DNA of 45,733 nt, taken from positions 1 through 45,733 of IMG/VR virus record IMGVR_UViG_3300027749_000183, one strand, 5' to 3'. Position numbers and translations under genes: made by a program. The first letter of the stretch is position 1. Every line of letters starts with the position of its first letter. Under the pieces are notes generated by a model, which saw nothing but the letters and a program-made list of their open reading frames with translations, searched no databases and had not been told where the DNA came from. The stretch is from a virus. This document shows, in pieces, positions 6,729 through 15,268 of this stretch.

Positions 6729-7391
6729 ATGTCTAGCGATACCAAACCTTGCACTGATTGCGGCAAGATCTTCCCCAGCAGCGCTGAGCATTTCAAGCGC
6801 CGCAAGGACGGTTCTCTTGACATACGCTGCCTTCGCTGCCGCGCCGACAAGATGCGGGGCAAGCGCAAGGCCCAGCAGTCCACCACGCTGCGGGACATCG
6901 AAGTGGGGGCCGTCGCTTCTTTTGTTAGCGCTGCGTCGACCGGCGGACAGAACATCCCGCATAGCTCTGAGCTGCTCGAAAGGCTCATGGAGTATTTCGG
7001 TGGAACCAGCGGATTCTCCTCTCTCCTGGTCAAGCAGTTCTTTGACAGCCCTCCAGGAGGCGCTGCAAGGACAAAAATGCTTGAGGCAATCGTCCGACTG
7101 GTGGTCAAGAACACGGACGCAGGCGGGGCTAAGAAGCCACTGGGGCTATGGTCTGAAGAGGAACTCGAAATCGAGCTAGACGGGCGCCTGCGAGTGCTGG
7201 CAGCCACTATGGTCAGAGGGAGGATTGTCGATGGGACGCCAGCGCAAGAAGCCACAAGCACCACCGCCGTTGCCGTCCGTAAAAAAGCAGACAGGGTACG
7301 AAGCCGACCGCCTGCGCGAAATACAGGCGGAGCTCGCAGATCGAAGGATCGAAGCGCTAAGGCTTTACCAGCCGACTCCGACGCAGGCTGA
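6729..7391 (+). CDS. Zinc-finger protein, putative terminase small subunit (220 aa)
   Basis: The N-terminus carries two Cys pairs (C8, C11 and C34, C37; CTDCGK...RCLRCRADK), a treble-clef-like zinc ribbon followed by a basic stretch. The middle (residues 75-175) is helical, and the C-terminus is basic and disordered. It lies directly upstream of TerL, so a DNA-recognition role in packaging as the small terminase subunit is likely. Its last 161 bases overlap the TerL gene in another frame. No ribosome site precedes ATG 6729, which abuts the terminator T-run. An alternative reading is a nuclease-accessory zinc protein. Confidence 0.65.
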   Translation: MSSDTKPCTDCGKIFPSSAEHFKRRKDGSLDIRCLRCRADKMRGKRKAQQSTTLRDIEVGAVASFVSAASTGGQNIPHSSELLERLMEYFGGTSGFSSLLVKQFFDSPPGGAARTKMLEAIVRLVVKNTDAGGAKKPLGLWSEEELEIELDGRLRVLAATMVRGRIVDGTPAQEATSTTAVAVRKKADRVRSRPPARNTGGARRSKDRSAKALPADSDAG

Positions 7392-8925
7392 GATGCACGC
7401 CAGCACGGCGAGCGAAGTGATCGTTCTCGGCGGCAATCGGTCAGGCAAGTCGCTGTCTACGTTTGTGGAGGATGCTCGCGCGGTTACCGGGACTGATCCG
7501 CACGGCAAGTATCCAGAGAAAGACGGCACGCTCGTCATCGTCGGCCGGGACTGGAAGCATATCGGAATGGTCGTGTGGCCCTGCTTGTTTCGTGCCGGTG
7601 CGTTCAAGATGATCCGCGACCAGGCCACCGGCAAGTGGCGGGCCTACAACCCAGCGACCGACAGTGCCCGCTCTGCAGAAGCTAAGCCAGCGCCGCCGCT
7701 CATCCCGCCGAGAATGATCAAGAAGATAAGCTGGCTGCTTAAGAGCGCCCGCTACATACAGTCCGTCGAGTTGACCACCGGATGGACCATCTACTGCTTC
7801 TCCTCAGAGGGAGAGCCTCCGCAGGGATTCGCCGCAAACAGGGTACATATAGACGAAGACTTGAGCTCAGAGGCGTGGCTCCCCGAAATGCAGGCTCGCC
7901 TTGCCGACCGTAAGGGAGTGCTGTGCTGGAGTGCGATGCCACACTCTAAGAACGACTCGCTTCAGGGCCTGGCTGAGCGAGCAGACAATGCTGTTCAGGC
8001 CGGGATCGAAAAGCCTGACATCGTCAAGTTTGTGCTTAAATTCCTAGATAACCCGCACATCGACCAGGACGAGAAGCGCAAGAACCTTGAGCGGTGGGCG
8101 GCTCTTGGCGAAGAGGTGCTCAGGATGCGTAGCGACGGTGAGTTTGTCACCGACTCGATCATGTGCTACCCGTCCTTCAGCATGACAGTGCACGGGTACG
8201 ACCGCAGCGAACTGCCGCAGAATGTTGTGCCAAGCGACTGGAGCCGGTACGCCGTGATAGATCCGGGTCATGCCGTCACGTCCGTTCTGTTTGCCGCTGT
8301 TCCGCCGGACGACTCGATGGTGCTGGTGTACGACCAGCTCTACATCCGGCAGTGCAACGCCGTGATCTTCGGAGAGAAGTTTGCAGAAAAGGTCAGAGGC
8401 CAGTCTTTTCACGCCTTCATTATCGACATGCACGGCGGGCGGATCAGAGAAATAGGCTCAGGCCGCTTGCCGGTCGAGCTCTACACGGAGCAGCTGCGCA
8501 AGCACAACGTCTCCAGCGCCGTGACAGGCTCCAGCTTTCTGGCCGGCTGCGACGATATTGCAGCGCGTATGGCAGCCGTCCAGAACTACATGCACATCAG
8601 GCCAATCGGCACACCCACACTGCGCATATTGCGCAATAGCTGCCCCGATCTTGAGCGCGAAATGAAGCGCTACAAGAAGAAGGTCAACTACATGGCGGGC
8701 ACTTACATCGTCACCGACCAGCCCAATACGCGCGGAGAAGTTCACGCCTGCCAGTGCCTTGAGTATCTCTGTGCGTACCGCCCTAAGTACCACAAACCAA
8801 AGGTCGAGATAAAGGAAGAGCCATGGTACGTTGACTGGGCGCGCCGGAGACGCAAGCAGCGCAACGGCGATGGTTACATCTACTTAGGCCCCGCTTCAGG
8901 AAATAACAATGACAGCCGCCTCTGA
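7231..8925 (+). CDS. terL: Terminase large subunit
   Basis: This is the packaging motor ATPase and headful or cos nuclease. Walker A is GGNRSGKS (about residues 67-74) and Walker B is VHIDEDL (about 206-211). The C-terminal RNase H-like nuclease shows VIDPGH (Asp near 344) and FIIDMHGG (Asp near 399). I chose ATG 7231, which has GGGAGG seven bases upstream, over TTG 7225, which is too close to it. The segment IEALRLYQPTPTQAEMHAS before Walker A is typical of the family, so a much later start is unlikely and the overlap with the previous gene is real. The length (564 aa) is normal. Confidence 0.93.
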   Translation: MGRQRKKPQAPPPLPSVKKQTGYEADRLREIQAELADRRIEALRLYQPTPTQAEMHASTASEVIVLGGNRSGKSLSTFVEDARAVTGTDPHGKYPEKDGTLVIVGRDWKHIGMVVWPCLFRAGAFKMIRDQATGKWRAYNPATDSARSAEAKPAPPLIPPRMIKKISWLLKSARYIQSVELTTGWTIYCFSSEGEPPQGFAANRVHIDEDLSSEAWLPEMQARLADRKGVLCWSAMPHSKNDSLQGLAERADNAVQAGIEKPDIVKFVLKFLDNPHIDQDEKRKNLERWAALGEEVLRMRSDGEFVTDSIMCYPSFSMTVHGYDRSELPQNVVPSDWSRYAVIDPGHAVTSVLFAAVPPDDSMVLVYDQLYIRQCNAVIFGEKFAEKVRGQSFHAFIIDMHGGRIREIGSGRLPVELYTEQLRKHNVSSAVTGSSFLAGCDDIAARMAAVQNYMHIRPIGTPTLRILRNSCPDLEREMKRYKKKVNYMAGTYIVTDQPNTRGEVHACQCLEYLCAYRPKYHKPKVEIKEEPWYVDWARRRRKQRNGDGYIYLGPASGNNNDSRL

Positions 8926-9256
8926 CTTTGTTCATCCGATTGTTCGCTTGGGCGACATGGTGTACTGGTACAACGACCCCATGAACCCTGCCGACCCGCA
9001 GGTGGGCTGGGTCTGCCGTCGTCCGGGAGTAAACACTGTCACCATCCTTGTGTTCGCGCCCGACAGTGGCTTTCTTGAGAAGCCCAGCGTCCGGCATCGC
9101 GACGATCCCGGCCTGTCCGAGAACGTCATGTGGCGCACATGGGGTTGCTGGGAGTTCAGTCCGATGAGCAAGGAACTGGCACGCCTGCGCGAGATGACAT
9201 CGAACATGGCGATTAACTTTGAACGAGAGGCCAAGAAGTCTCATGGATCTAAGTGA
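8909..9256 (+). CDS. Small protein between terL and portal (115 aa)
   Basis: ATG 8909 follows CAGGAAA and overlaps the end of terL by 17 bases; its own end overlaps the portal gene by 14. The product has a beta-rich, SH3-like look (RLGDMVYWYNDP, VGWVCRRPGVNTVTILVFAP), followed by a C-terminal helix (KELARLREMTSNMAINFE). Tight overlaps on both sides suggest a packaging or portal-assembly partner. I do not know its family. Confidence 0.65.
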   Translation: MTAASDFVHPIVRLGDMVYWYNDPMNPADPQVGWVCRRPGVNTVTILVFAPDSGFLEKPSVRHRDDPGLSENVMWRTWGCWEFSPMSKELARLREMTSNMAINFEREAKKSHGSK

Positions 9257-11339
9257 CCCTGCGGAAGACATGCTGCAGCCGCCAAGCAACGACACAGGCG
9301 AAGACGTCCTGAAGTCGATAGCAGCTACGTGGCTGAAGAAGATCGAGCTGGCCGTAAAGCACAAGCGCCCATTCACTCTGGACGCTCGGGAGGCTATGGA
9401 CTTCTTTGACGGACCACATAACTGGTTCTGGAAGAACGAATACTCCCACAGTCAGTCTGGATACAACCGCTCGATCAGTCCGCCGGGATTTCGGATGCAG
9501 GTCAATCGCGTGTTTGAGGTGGTTAAGCTGTTCTCCAGCGTTCTGTACCATCGAAACCCGGTCCGTACGGTGACGTCTAAGAAATACCCGGAGATACCGC
9601 CGGAATCGCTGGGAATGGACCTGAACGACCCGAACGTCCAGCAGCAGCTGCAGATGACCATGCAGCAGTCGGAGAGTCAGAACCTGATCCGCGCTGTGGT
9701 AGCAAAGCTCTTGGCGGCGTATTTGAACTACACGCCGAACGAGCTGGATCTCAAGACCCACAGCCGACGGGTCGTGGACGAAGCCATCATCAAGGGCGGC
9801 GGCGTCTGGTGGGTAGAGCTGGTGACCGATCCAGGCTCTCAGCAGAACATGATCGGAAGCTTCGCAGACTCGGTAGACAACCTGTTCCTAGACCCAGACG
9901 CTACAGAGATTGAGGACATCACGTGGTGCGCACGCCGCTGCATCCATCCAGTGGACGTAGTCGCTAAGCAGTACAACGTGGACGTCGAGCGCCTGCGCGG
10001 CTCTCTCGACAGCCGCGATACTCCAGAGAACGAAGACTACTCGTACGTGAACGACTCCAGTCAGTCGAACTCCCGTAGGGTTGGCAAGACAAACGACTTG
10101 ATGACCTACTACAAGATCTGGTCTAAGACCGGATTCGGCGACAGGCTCAAGGATTCTCCTAAGGACCAGCGCGGATCGTTCGACGGCATTGGCGACAACG
10201 CCTACATCGTGGTCGCTCGCGGCGTGCCGTTCCCCCTGAACGCACCTCCGGAGATGCTAGAGCAGCAAGTAGACGAACAGACTGGCGTGCCGCAGTCGAT
10301 GTTTGCCGGCGTGCAGTGGCCCATCCCGTTCTGGGCGGAGGCTAACGGCTGGCCGTTCAAGATGCTGGCGTTTCACCGCAAGCCAGGTCAGGTGTGGCCC
10401 ATCTCGCACATTAAGCCGGGCGTGGCAGAGCTTAGATTCCTCTGCTGGGCGTTCTCGTTCCTTGCGCAGCGGGTAGCCACTAGCTGCGAAACACTGATTG
10501 GCGTGAGTAAGGCAGCCGACCAGGACATCAAGGATCAGATACTGGCGCACAGTGAGGGCGGCTTCAAGATCATCGAGCTGAGCGAGATTCTGGGCCGCAG
10601 CGTCAACGACGTGATCAGCGTTTTCCAGACGCCCAATGTCTCGTCTGAGTTGTTTCAGGTCATCGAAGCCGTGACCGAGATGCTCGAAAAACGACTCGGC
10701 CTGACGGAGCTGGTTTACGGCATGACCAACAAGCAGATCAGGTCTGCCACAGAAGCCAGCGTCAAGCAGGAGCAGATCAACATTCGGCCTGACGACATGG
10801 CGGAATGCGTCGAGAACTGCATGACAGACGTCGCCCGAATGGAGGCGCTGGCTGCTAGATGGCTGCTGTCCCCAGAGGACGTCGCTCCTGTGATCGGTCC
10901 TCTGGGCGCGCTGGCGTGGGGCCAGCACGTATCGAGCATGGAGCCTATCCAGGTAGCGAAGGAGTTCGACTACCGGATCGAAGCCGGAAGCGCGAGAAAA
11001 CCGAACAAGGCAACGAAGCAGGATCAGATGTCTGCGGCCTTGCAGAATCTAGGCCCTGTTCTGAGCGGCCTGATTCAGGCTGGCATAGTCGAGCCGTTCA
11101 ACGCGTTAATCAAGGACTGGGCGGACAGCTTGGATCTCGATGCGACGCCGTACATGGTTCCTCTGCCGCCGCCACCAATGGCACCTCCCGGAGCCCCAGC
11201 CCCTCAGGATCCTAGTGCGCCGATGCCTCAGGCGGGAGGCCCGCAGGCGCCGCCGCCCCCGCCTCCGGGCCCGCCACCACCGGACGCGCAGCAGCCGATG
11301 CCTGTTCCTCCTCAGATGCCGCAGGAGCTCTTGCCTTGA
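9243..11339 (+). CDS. Portal protein
   Basis: The 698-residue product has the features of large podovirus-type portals: FDGPHNWFWKNEY near the N-terminus, RMQVNRVFEVVKLFSSVLYHRNP, a middle clip and stem part, and the helical YGMTNKQIRSATEASVKQEQ region. The last 70 residues are extremely Pro-rich (runs such as APPGAPAPQDP and PPPPPGPPPP). I start at ATG 9243; an upstream TTG at 9219 lacks a ribosome site. The portal forms the dodecameric vertex through which TerL packages DNA and to which the tail adaptor binds. The poly-Pro tail is unusual and could be an internal or exposed linker. Confidence 0.85.
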   Translation: MDLSDPAEDMLQPPSNDTGEDVLKSIAATWLKKIELAVKHKRPFTLDAREAMDFFDGPHNWFWKNEYSHSQSGYNRSISPPGFRMQVNRVFEVVKLFSSVLYHRNPVRTVTSKKYPEIPPESLGMDLNDPNVQQQLQMTMQQSESQNLIRAVVAKLLAAYLNYTPNELDLKTHSRRVVDEAIIKGGGVWWVELVTDPGSQQNMIGSFADSVDNLFLDPDATEIEDITWCARRCIHPVDVVAKQYNVDVERLRGSLDSRDTPENEDYSYVNDSSQSNSRRVGKTNDLMTYYKIWSKTGFGDRLKDSPKDQRGSFDGIGDNAYIVVARGVPFPLNAPPEMLEQQVDEQTGVPQSMFAGVQWPIPFWAEANGWPFKMLAFHRKPGQVWPISHIKPGVAELRFLCWAFSFLAQRVATSCETLIGVSKAADQDIKDQILAHSEGGFKIIELSEILGRSVNDVISVFQTPNVSSELFQVIEAVTEMLEKRLGLTELVYGMTNKQIRSATEASVKQEQINIRPDDMAECVENCMTDVARMEALAARWLLSPEDVAPVIGPLGALAWGQHVSSMEPIQVAKEFDYRIEAGSARKPNKATKQDQMSAALQNLGPVLSGLIQAGIVEPFNALIKDWADSLDLDATPYMVPLPPPPMAPPGAPAPQDPSAPMPQAGGPQAPPPPPPGPPPPDAQQPMPVPPQMPQELLP

Positions 11340-11875
11340 TTCCAGCATCCGTCACCCGAGCCGGCGCAGAAGCAGTCGCCACCTACAGCCGCAGCCTGCG
11401 GGCTGGAGGATCTGAGAAGTTTGCAGAGATGTGTGCTCTTCAGCAGCCTCCCGGCCTCAAGGGCATGGATCGGACGCTCATGGAGGGCAGGTATGGCGAG
11501 CAGTGGCTAGACGCGATGCCAAAGGGGCTGGCGACTCGCATGACGCAGGAAGCCCGCAAGGCCGGCATCAACATCAGCGGAAAATTCTACATGGGCGGGC
11601 TGGCAGACAAGCGCGGCCACTTAGATCCGGCGGCGTGGATCGACAGCGTCGCGGACATAAAGAAGGTGGCTGAGCAGCGGGATCTGCACGTCAGCGGCAT
11701 TGTGGAGCATACCCCTCCACAAAAGCCGCCCAAGCGCAGCGTTGACATAGCCCCTGACATCCTGCGCGAGAACGTCCGAAAGGAACTGAGGGCCAACCCG
11801 AACCTGTCTCGCGGGGAAGCCACTGAACGGGTCAAGGATCGGATCGTCCCGAACTGGAAGAAAAAGAAGGGCTAA
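11336..11875 (+). CDS. Conserved phage protein of unknown function (179 aa)
   Basis: TTG 11336 overlaps the portal stop (TTGA), with GGAG nine bases upstream. The segments FAEMCALQQPPGLKGMDRTL, INISGKFYMGGLADKRGH and DPAAWIDSVADIKKVAEQ recall a family I have seen next to portal genes of aquatic phages. The C-terminus is basic (PNWKKKKG). There is no catalytic motif that I can name. It could be a head-completion or DNA-binding virion protein. If TTG is not used, ATG 11429 would remove 31 residues. Confidence 0.65.
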   Translation: MIPASVTRAGAEAVATYSRSLRAGGSEKFAEMCALQQPPGLKGMDRTLMEGRYGEQWLDAMPKGLATRMTQEARKAGINISGKFYMGGLADKRGHLDPAAWIDSVADIKKVAEQRDLHVSGIVEHTPPQKPPKRSVDIAPDILRENVRKELRANPNLSRGEATERVKDRIVPNWKKKKG

Positions 11876-11878
11876 GTC

Positions 11879-12208
11879 ATGCCGTTGCAGCTTGAACACA
11901 AGTCTTCAGTCAACTCTCCCGTGACGTTTGCGTCGACCGCTGCCACTACAGCCAAGCTGCCGTACGGCGCTGTGGGCGGCGCAACGGCGATCGTGACGGC
12001 AGTCAGCGGCGCAACGACTCTGTCGTGGTACGTGGGCTCCGGCACCGAGACCACGCTGTATCCGGCCTACAACGCCAGCGGCGCAATCACCACCACGATC
12101 GCAGCCGGCCGGGCCTACAAGGTGCCCGACGAGCTATTCGCCGCACCATTCATCGCAGCCGTCACCGACTCCGGTACGGCTACTGTCATTCTCTGCGTAA
12201 AGGGGTAA
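11879..12208 (+). CDS. Small beta-rich virion protein (109 aa)
   Basis: ATG 11879 follows AGAAGGG by eight bases. The product is rich in Thr, Ala, Gly and Val, with alternating strands (ATAIVTAVSGATTLSWYVGS, AAVTDSGTATVILCVKG), as in a small Ig-like or decoration protein. It heads the fibre cassette and may be a minor head or tail decoration. No specific family is recognised. Confidence 0.55.
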   Translation: MPLQLEHKSSVNSPVTFASTAATTAKLPYGAVGGATAIVTAVSGATTLSWYVGSGTETTLYPAYNASGAITTTIAAGRAYKVPDELFAAPFIAAVTDSGTATVILCVKG

Positions 12209-12211
12209 GTC

Positions 12212-12967
12212 TTGGCTAACACTATCAGGATCAAACGTCGCACCAGCGGAGCCACCGGCGCCCCGTCGTCTCTCGCTAACGCAGAGCTCTGCTTTAACGA
12301 GATGGATTCGACGCTCTATTACGGGAAAGGCACCGGCGGGTCCAACGGCTCGGCCACTTCGGTAATCGCGATCGCGGGGGATGGCCTGTTCGCGACAAAG
12401 TCGTACGTGACCTCAGCCATCTCTGGTGCTACGCCAGCCGGATACGCACTTCTGAGCGGCGCATCCTTCACGGGCGACGTCACTATCGCCGGCACGCTAA
12501 CCGTCAACGGAACGGTTGAGACAATCAACTCGACAACCGTCACCGTCTCAGACAAGAACATCGAGATTGGCACGGTCGCCAGCCCGACCAATACGACGGC
12601 GGACGGTGGCGGCCTCACGCTCAAGGGCACTACGGACAAGACGCTCACGTGGGTCAACTCTACGTCGGCCTGGACTAGCAGCGAAGACTTTAACCTGCTG
12701 ACCGGAAAGACGTTCAAGATCAATAACGCCTCCGTGCTGTCCAGCACGACGCTGGGATCGGGCGTCACAGGCTCCAGCCTGACGGGCGTGGGCACGCTTA
12801 CCGCCGGCACCTGGAACGCATCGGCAGTTCAGCCAGCCTATGGCGGAACTGGTCTGACAAGCGTTGTAACCGGCCTTCTTAAGGGCAACGGCACGGTGTA
12901 CGCGGTTGCCACCGCTGGCACCGACTACCTGAGTCCGTCTGACACCATCGACGGGGGTTCCTACTGA
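12212..12967 (+). CDS. Fibre/spike protein A with shared N-terminal module (251 aa)
   Basis: TTG 12212 is preceded by AAAGGGG. Residues 1-50 (MANTIRIKRRTSGATGAP, ELCFNEMDSTLYYGKG) are the module found at the start of six genes here. Downstream is a Thr/Ser/Gly-rich repetitive beta part with GDVTIAGTLTVNGTVETINS and the fibre-shaft signature AVQPAYGGTGLTSVVTGLLKG, common in phage tail fibres. It is probably a trimeric fibre shaft. The stop overlaps the next start (TGATG). Confidence 0.8.
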   Translation: MANTIRIKRRTSGATGAPSSLANAELCFNEMDSTLYYGKGTGGSNGSATSVIAIAGDGLFATKSYVTSAISGATPAGYALLSGASFTGDVTIAGTLTVNGTVETINSTTVTVSDKNIEIGTVASPTNTTADGGGLTLKGTTDKTLTWVNSTSAWTSSEDFNLLTGKTFKINNASVLSSTTLGSGVTGSSLTGVGTLTAGTWNASAVQPAYGGTGLTSVVTGLLKGNGTVYAVATAGTDYLSPSDTIDGGSY

Positions 12968-13398
12968 TGGCAAACGCCATTCGCCTGAAGCGCAGCGGTA
13001 CGGCCAGCAGCGTGCCGCAGACGACTGACTTGCAGTTGGGGGAACTTGCCCTGAACTACAACGACGGCAAGCTGTACTACAAGACGGCAGCTGGCGCTAT
13101 TTCGGCTATTGCCAACGGCATTGCTCCGGTGACCAGCGTCGCCGGACGCACGGGCACGATCGTACTTACCGCCTCCGATATTTCATCCGGCCTGGCGACC
13201 GTAGCTACCAGCGGATCCGCAAGCGATTTGAGCGCTGGCACTTTGCCTGCTGCCCGACTGCCGACAACTGCGGTTCAGACTGTCACCACTGGAATCACGG
13301 GCGCCACGACTGTGACAAACATCGTCCAGTTGACGCAGGCGCAATACAACGCAATCTCGTCTCCTGTATCGACTACGCTCTATGTAATCGTGGGGTGA
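12967..13398 (+). CDS. Fibre/spike protein B, short, shared N-terminal module (143 aa)
   Basis: ATG 12967 overlaps the previous stop. The N-terminal part (NAIRLKRSGTASSVP, LQLGELALNYNDGKLYYKTA) is the clearest form of the shared module. It is followed by a short beta shaft with VAGRTGTIVLTASDISSGLA, a widespread fibre motif. The C-terminal LTQAQYNAISSPVSTTLYVI resembles a small cap seen in fibre and head-fibre proteins. It is likely a short fibre or an adaptor joining the larger spikes to the particle. Confidence 0.78.
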   Translation: MANAIRLKRSGTASSVPQTTDLQLGELALNYNDGKLYYKTAAGAISAIANGIAPVTSVAGRTGTIVLTASDISSGLATVATSGSASDLSAGTLPAARLPTTAVQTVTTGITGATTVTNIVQLTQAQYNAISSPVSTTLYVIVG

Positions 13399-13401
13399 CG
13401 C

Positions 13402-14160
13402 ATGGCGATTAATGCCGGTACGTCAACTCCGTCGGCCTACAAGATGGGCTCATCGACCGTAGCGGCGGTCTATTGCGGCTCCACGAAAGTGTGGCCCACA
13501 GCGTCTGTTCCGGGCGCACCGTCCAACGTGCTTGGCACGGCCGGCAATGCACAGGTGTCTTTGTCTTGGACTCCATCGCCATCGAGCGGTGACCGTGCAC
13601 CCACCGACTACACGATCCAATATTCATCCAACAGCGGCAGCACGTGGACCACGTTCTCACGCTCCGCGTCTACATCAACAAGCGCGACTGTCACCGGACT
13701 GACCAACGGAACGGCGTACGTGTTTCACGTTGCTGCGGTGAATAGCGCGGGAACATCGAGCTACTCCACCAACAGCTCGTCCGTCACGCCATCTAGCGGA
13801 GGCGGCGCCCTAATAGCCATCGCTCGCAACAATGGCACAAGCACGTTCACTGGCGCTGGCACAACAGCAAGCCCCTATGTCAGAACGGCTGGCTATGACT
13901 TGGACGCCGCCGATGGCCTCAGCCACTACACCTGGACTGCGAGCGGATCAGCAACCGTCACGCTCACATGGACACATTCCGACGATGACTCAAACGGTAA
14001 CTACTCAATAATCAAAAAGAATGGGACCATCGTCTACACTGGCCTCAATAACGCGACGTTCACGAGAACCGTGTCGGTTGTGTCGGGCGATGTCGTAACA
14101 ATCACAGCAAATTATCTACCGACACAATACGTCTCAAGCGTAAGCGTGTCCGCAGCCTAA
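13402..14160 (+). CDS. FN3-containing surface protein (252 aa)
   Basis: ATG 13402 follows GTGGGG. Unlike its neighbours it starts with a different cap (INAGTSTPSAYKMGSSTVAAVYCGSTKVW) seen in many phage tail proteins. Residues 35-130 form a fibronectin type III domain (SVPGAPSNVLGTAGNAQVSL through AYVFHVAAVNSAGTSSYS). The C-terminal half is another beta domain (TWTASGSATVTLTWTHSDD). FN3 domains in phages are usually exposed and may bind surface glycans weakly. The FN3 part is related to the one in the 1385-aa protein at 17118, pointing to domain duplication. Confidence 0.78.
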   Translation: MAINAGTSTPSAYKMGSSTVAAVYCGSTKVWPTASVPGAPSNVLGTAGNAQVSLSWTPSPSSGDRAPTDYTIQYSSNSGSTWTTFSRSASTSTSATVTGLTNGTAYVFHVAAVNSAGTSSYSTNSSSVTPSSGGGALIAIARNNGTSTFTGAGTTASPYVRTAGYDLDAADGLSHYTWTASGSATVTLTWTHSDDDSNGNYSIIKKNGTIVYTGLNNATFTRTVSVVSGDVVTITANYLPTQYVSSVSVSAA

Positions 14161-14176
14161 GGCGAGTAGAACAAAT

Positions 14177-15268
14177 ATGGCCGACTACCTCCGCATCATC
14201 CCTGCGTCCAGTAACAGCGCGGGTTTTCAACCCGCGCCAAACGAGATCCAGACTGGCGAACTAGCGCTGAACACGGCCGATGCGGTGCTGTATACAAAGA
14301 CGCCTGAGGGTACGGTCGTGCCTATTGTCGGAGGTACCGGAGCGTCGGGCTCTGCGGGCGGCGACTACGGGTACTACGCAGGTGCGCCAGACCCGCAGGC
14401 TCCTGCTGCGCTTGCGGTCAGTATTGTTAACGGCACAGTCAGGCTGTCGTGGCCTCCCGCGCAAACGAGTCAAGGCGCATGCAGCCAGGATCAGGGCAGT
14501 GAGAATGAAGATACCTATTGGATGATTGAAACCGGTGAGTGCGGAGGTACAAATTGGACGTTTGTTGCGCAGGTTCCACTGAACAGGTACGACCTCATAC
14601 TCGACGCTGTGCCTAAGGTGGCAGCAAAATATTGCATCAGTCGGGTGACCGGGCGCCCTCCCAAACACAGCATGAACACCTACGCCTCTGTTGGATGCGA
14701 CGGGGTAGACCCGCCGGTGGTTGATCCGCCGCCGCCAGTTAACCCTCCACCACCGCCGTATAAACCTCCAGTAATTTATCCGCCGCTGCCGCCGACGCAA
14801 CCACCGCAACCGCCGGTGGTTGATCCGCCGCCGACTAACCCACAGCTTGACACCAGGCAAGGATGGCAGTGCTTCGGGAACGTGACGGCCGGCCAGACCA
14901 TCAACATCACTGCCAGCGGAACAGTGATGTTCAAGGCGGCAGCGGACCAGTACGGTCCGCCATACGCCAGCCCGGACGGTATTACAGGTTCGACGTACAA
15001 CGCACCGGACGGAATTGCTCCAGGATTTTACTATGGCGCATGCAGCTACAGCGCAGCATTGCGCCACATGGCGATTATTGGCACGATCGGCATCGAGAAC
15101 ACTGGTACTACCAAAATTGCTGGAACCACATTTTTGGTAGGGAGCAGCTACTCGGCCACTGCGACTAGATCAGGCGCGCTGTGCCTTAGAGTCAACGACA
15201 CCTGTCAAAGCGACAACTCCGGCTCGTTTAACGTCATGATCGATTTGGGAGTCAATCCGGCACCATGA
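14177..15268 (+). CDS. Spike protein with Pro-rich hinge and LecA-like lectin domain (363 aa)
   Basis: The shared module is at residues 1-56 (ADYLRIIPASSNSAG, GELALNTADAVLYTKTPEG). Next come a Cys-containing beta domain (about 75-175), a Pro-rich hinge (about 178-222) and a C-terminal domain that resembles the PA-IL/LecA galactose-binding fold: GQTINITASGTVMFKAA, GTIGIENTGTT, GALCLRVNDTCQSDNSGSFN. The VND and DNSGSF parts match the calcium and sugar site of that family. It is probably a receptor-binding spike. The stop overlaps the next gene's start in ATGA (15265-15268). The lectin call is from motif memory. Confidence 0.75.
   Translation: MADYLRIIPASSNSAGFQPAPNEIQTGELALNTADAVLYTKTPEGTVVPIVGGTGASGSAGGDYGYYAGAPDPQAPAALAVSIVNGTVRLSWPPAQTSQGACSQDQGSENEDTYWMIETGECGGTNWTFVAQVPLNRYDLILDAVPKVAAKYCISRVTGRPPKHSMNTYASVGCDGVDPPVVDPPPPVNPPPPPYKPPVIYPPLPPTQPPQPPVVDPPPTNPQLDTRQGWQCFGNVTAGQTINITASGTVMFKAAADQYGPPYASPDGITGSTYNAPDGIAPGFYYGACSYSAALRHMAIIGTIGIENTGTTKIAGTTFLVGSSYSATATRSGALCLRVNDTCQSDNSGSFNVMIDLGVNPAP
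14711..14734 (+). repeat. 24-bp direct repeat in the Pro-rich hinge, copy 1
   Basis: This sequence encodes PPVVDPPP and is repeated exactly at 14810-14833, 99 bases (33 codons) downstream and in frame. Such repeats allow the hinge to lengthen or shorten by recombination without a frameshift. Confidence 0.8.
14810..14833 (+). repeat. 24-bp direct repeat in the Pro-rich hinge, copy 2
   Basis: This is the exact second copy of 14711-14734, in the same frame, at the end of the Pro-rich hinge just before the lectin-like domain. Confidence 0.8.

Noticed and set aside
12319-12810. 163-codon leftward ORF opposite fibre A
   Set aside because: The Val/Ser/Pro-rich translation mirrors the Thr/Gly repeats of the fibre on the other strand; no start signal.
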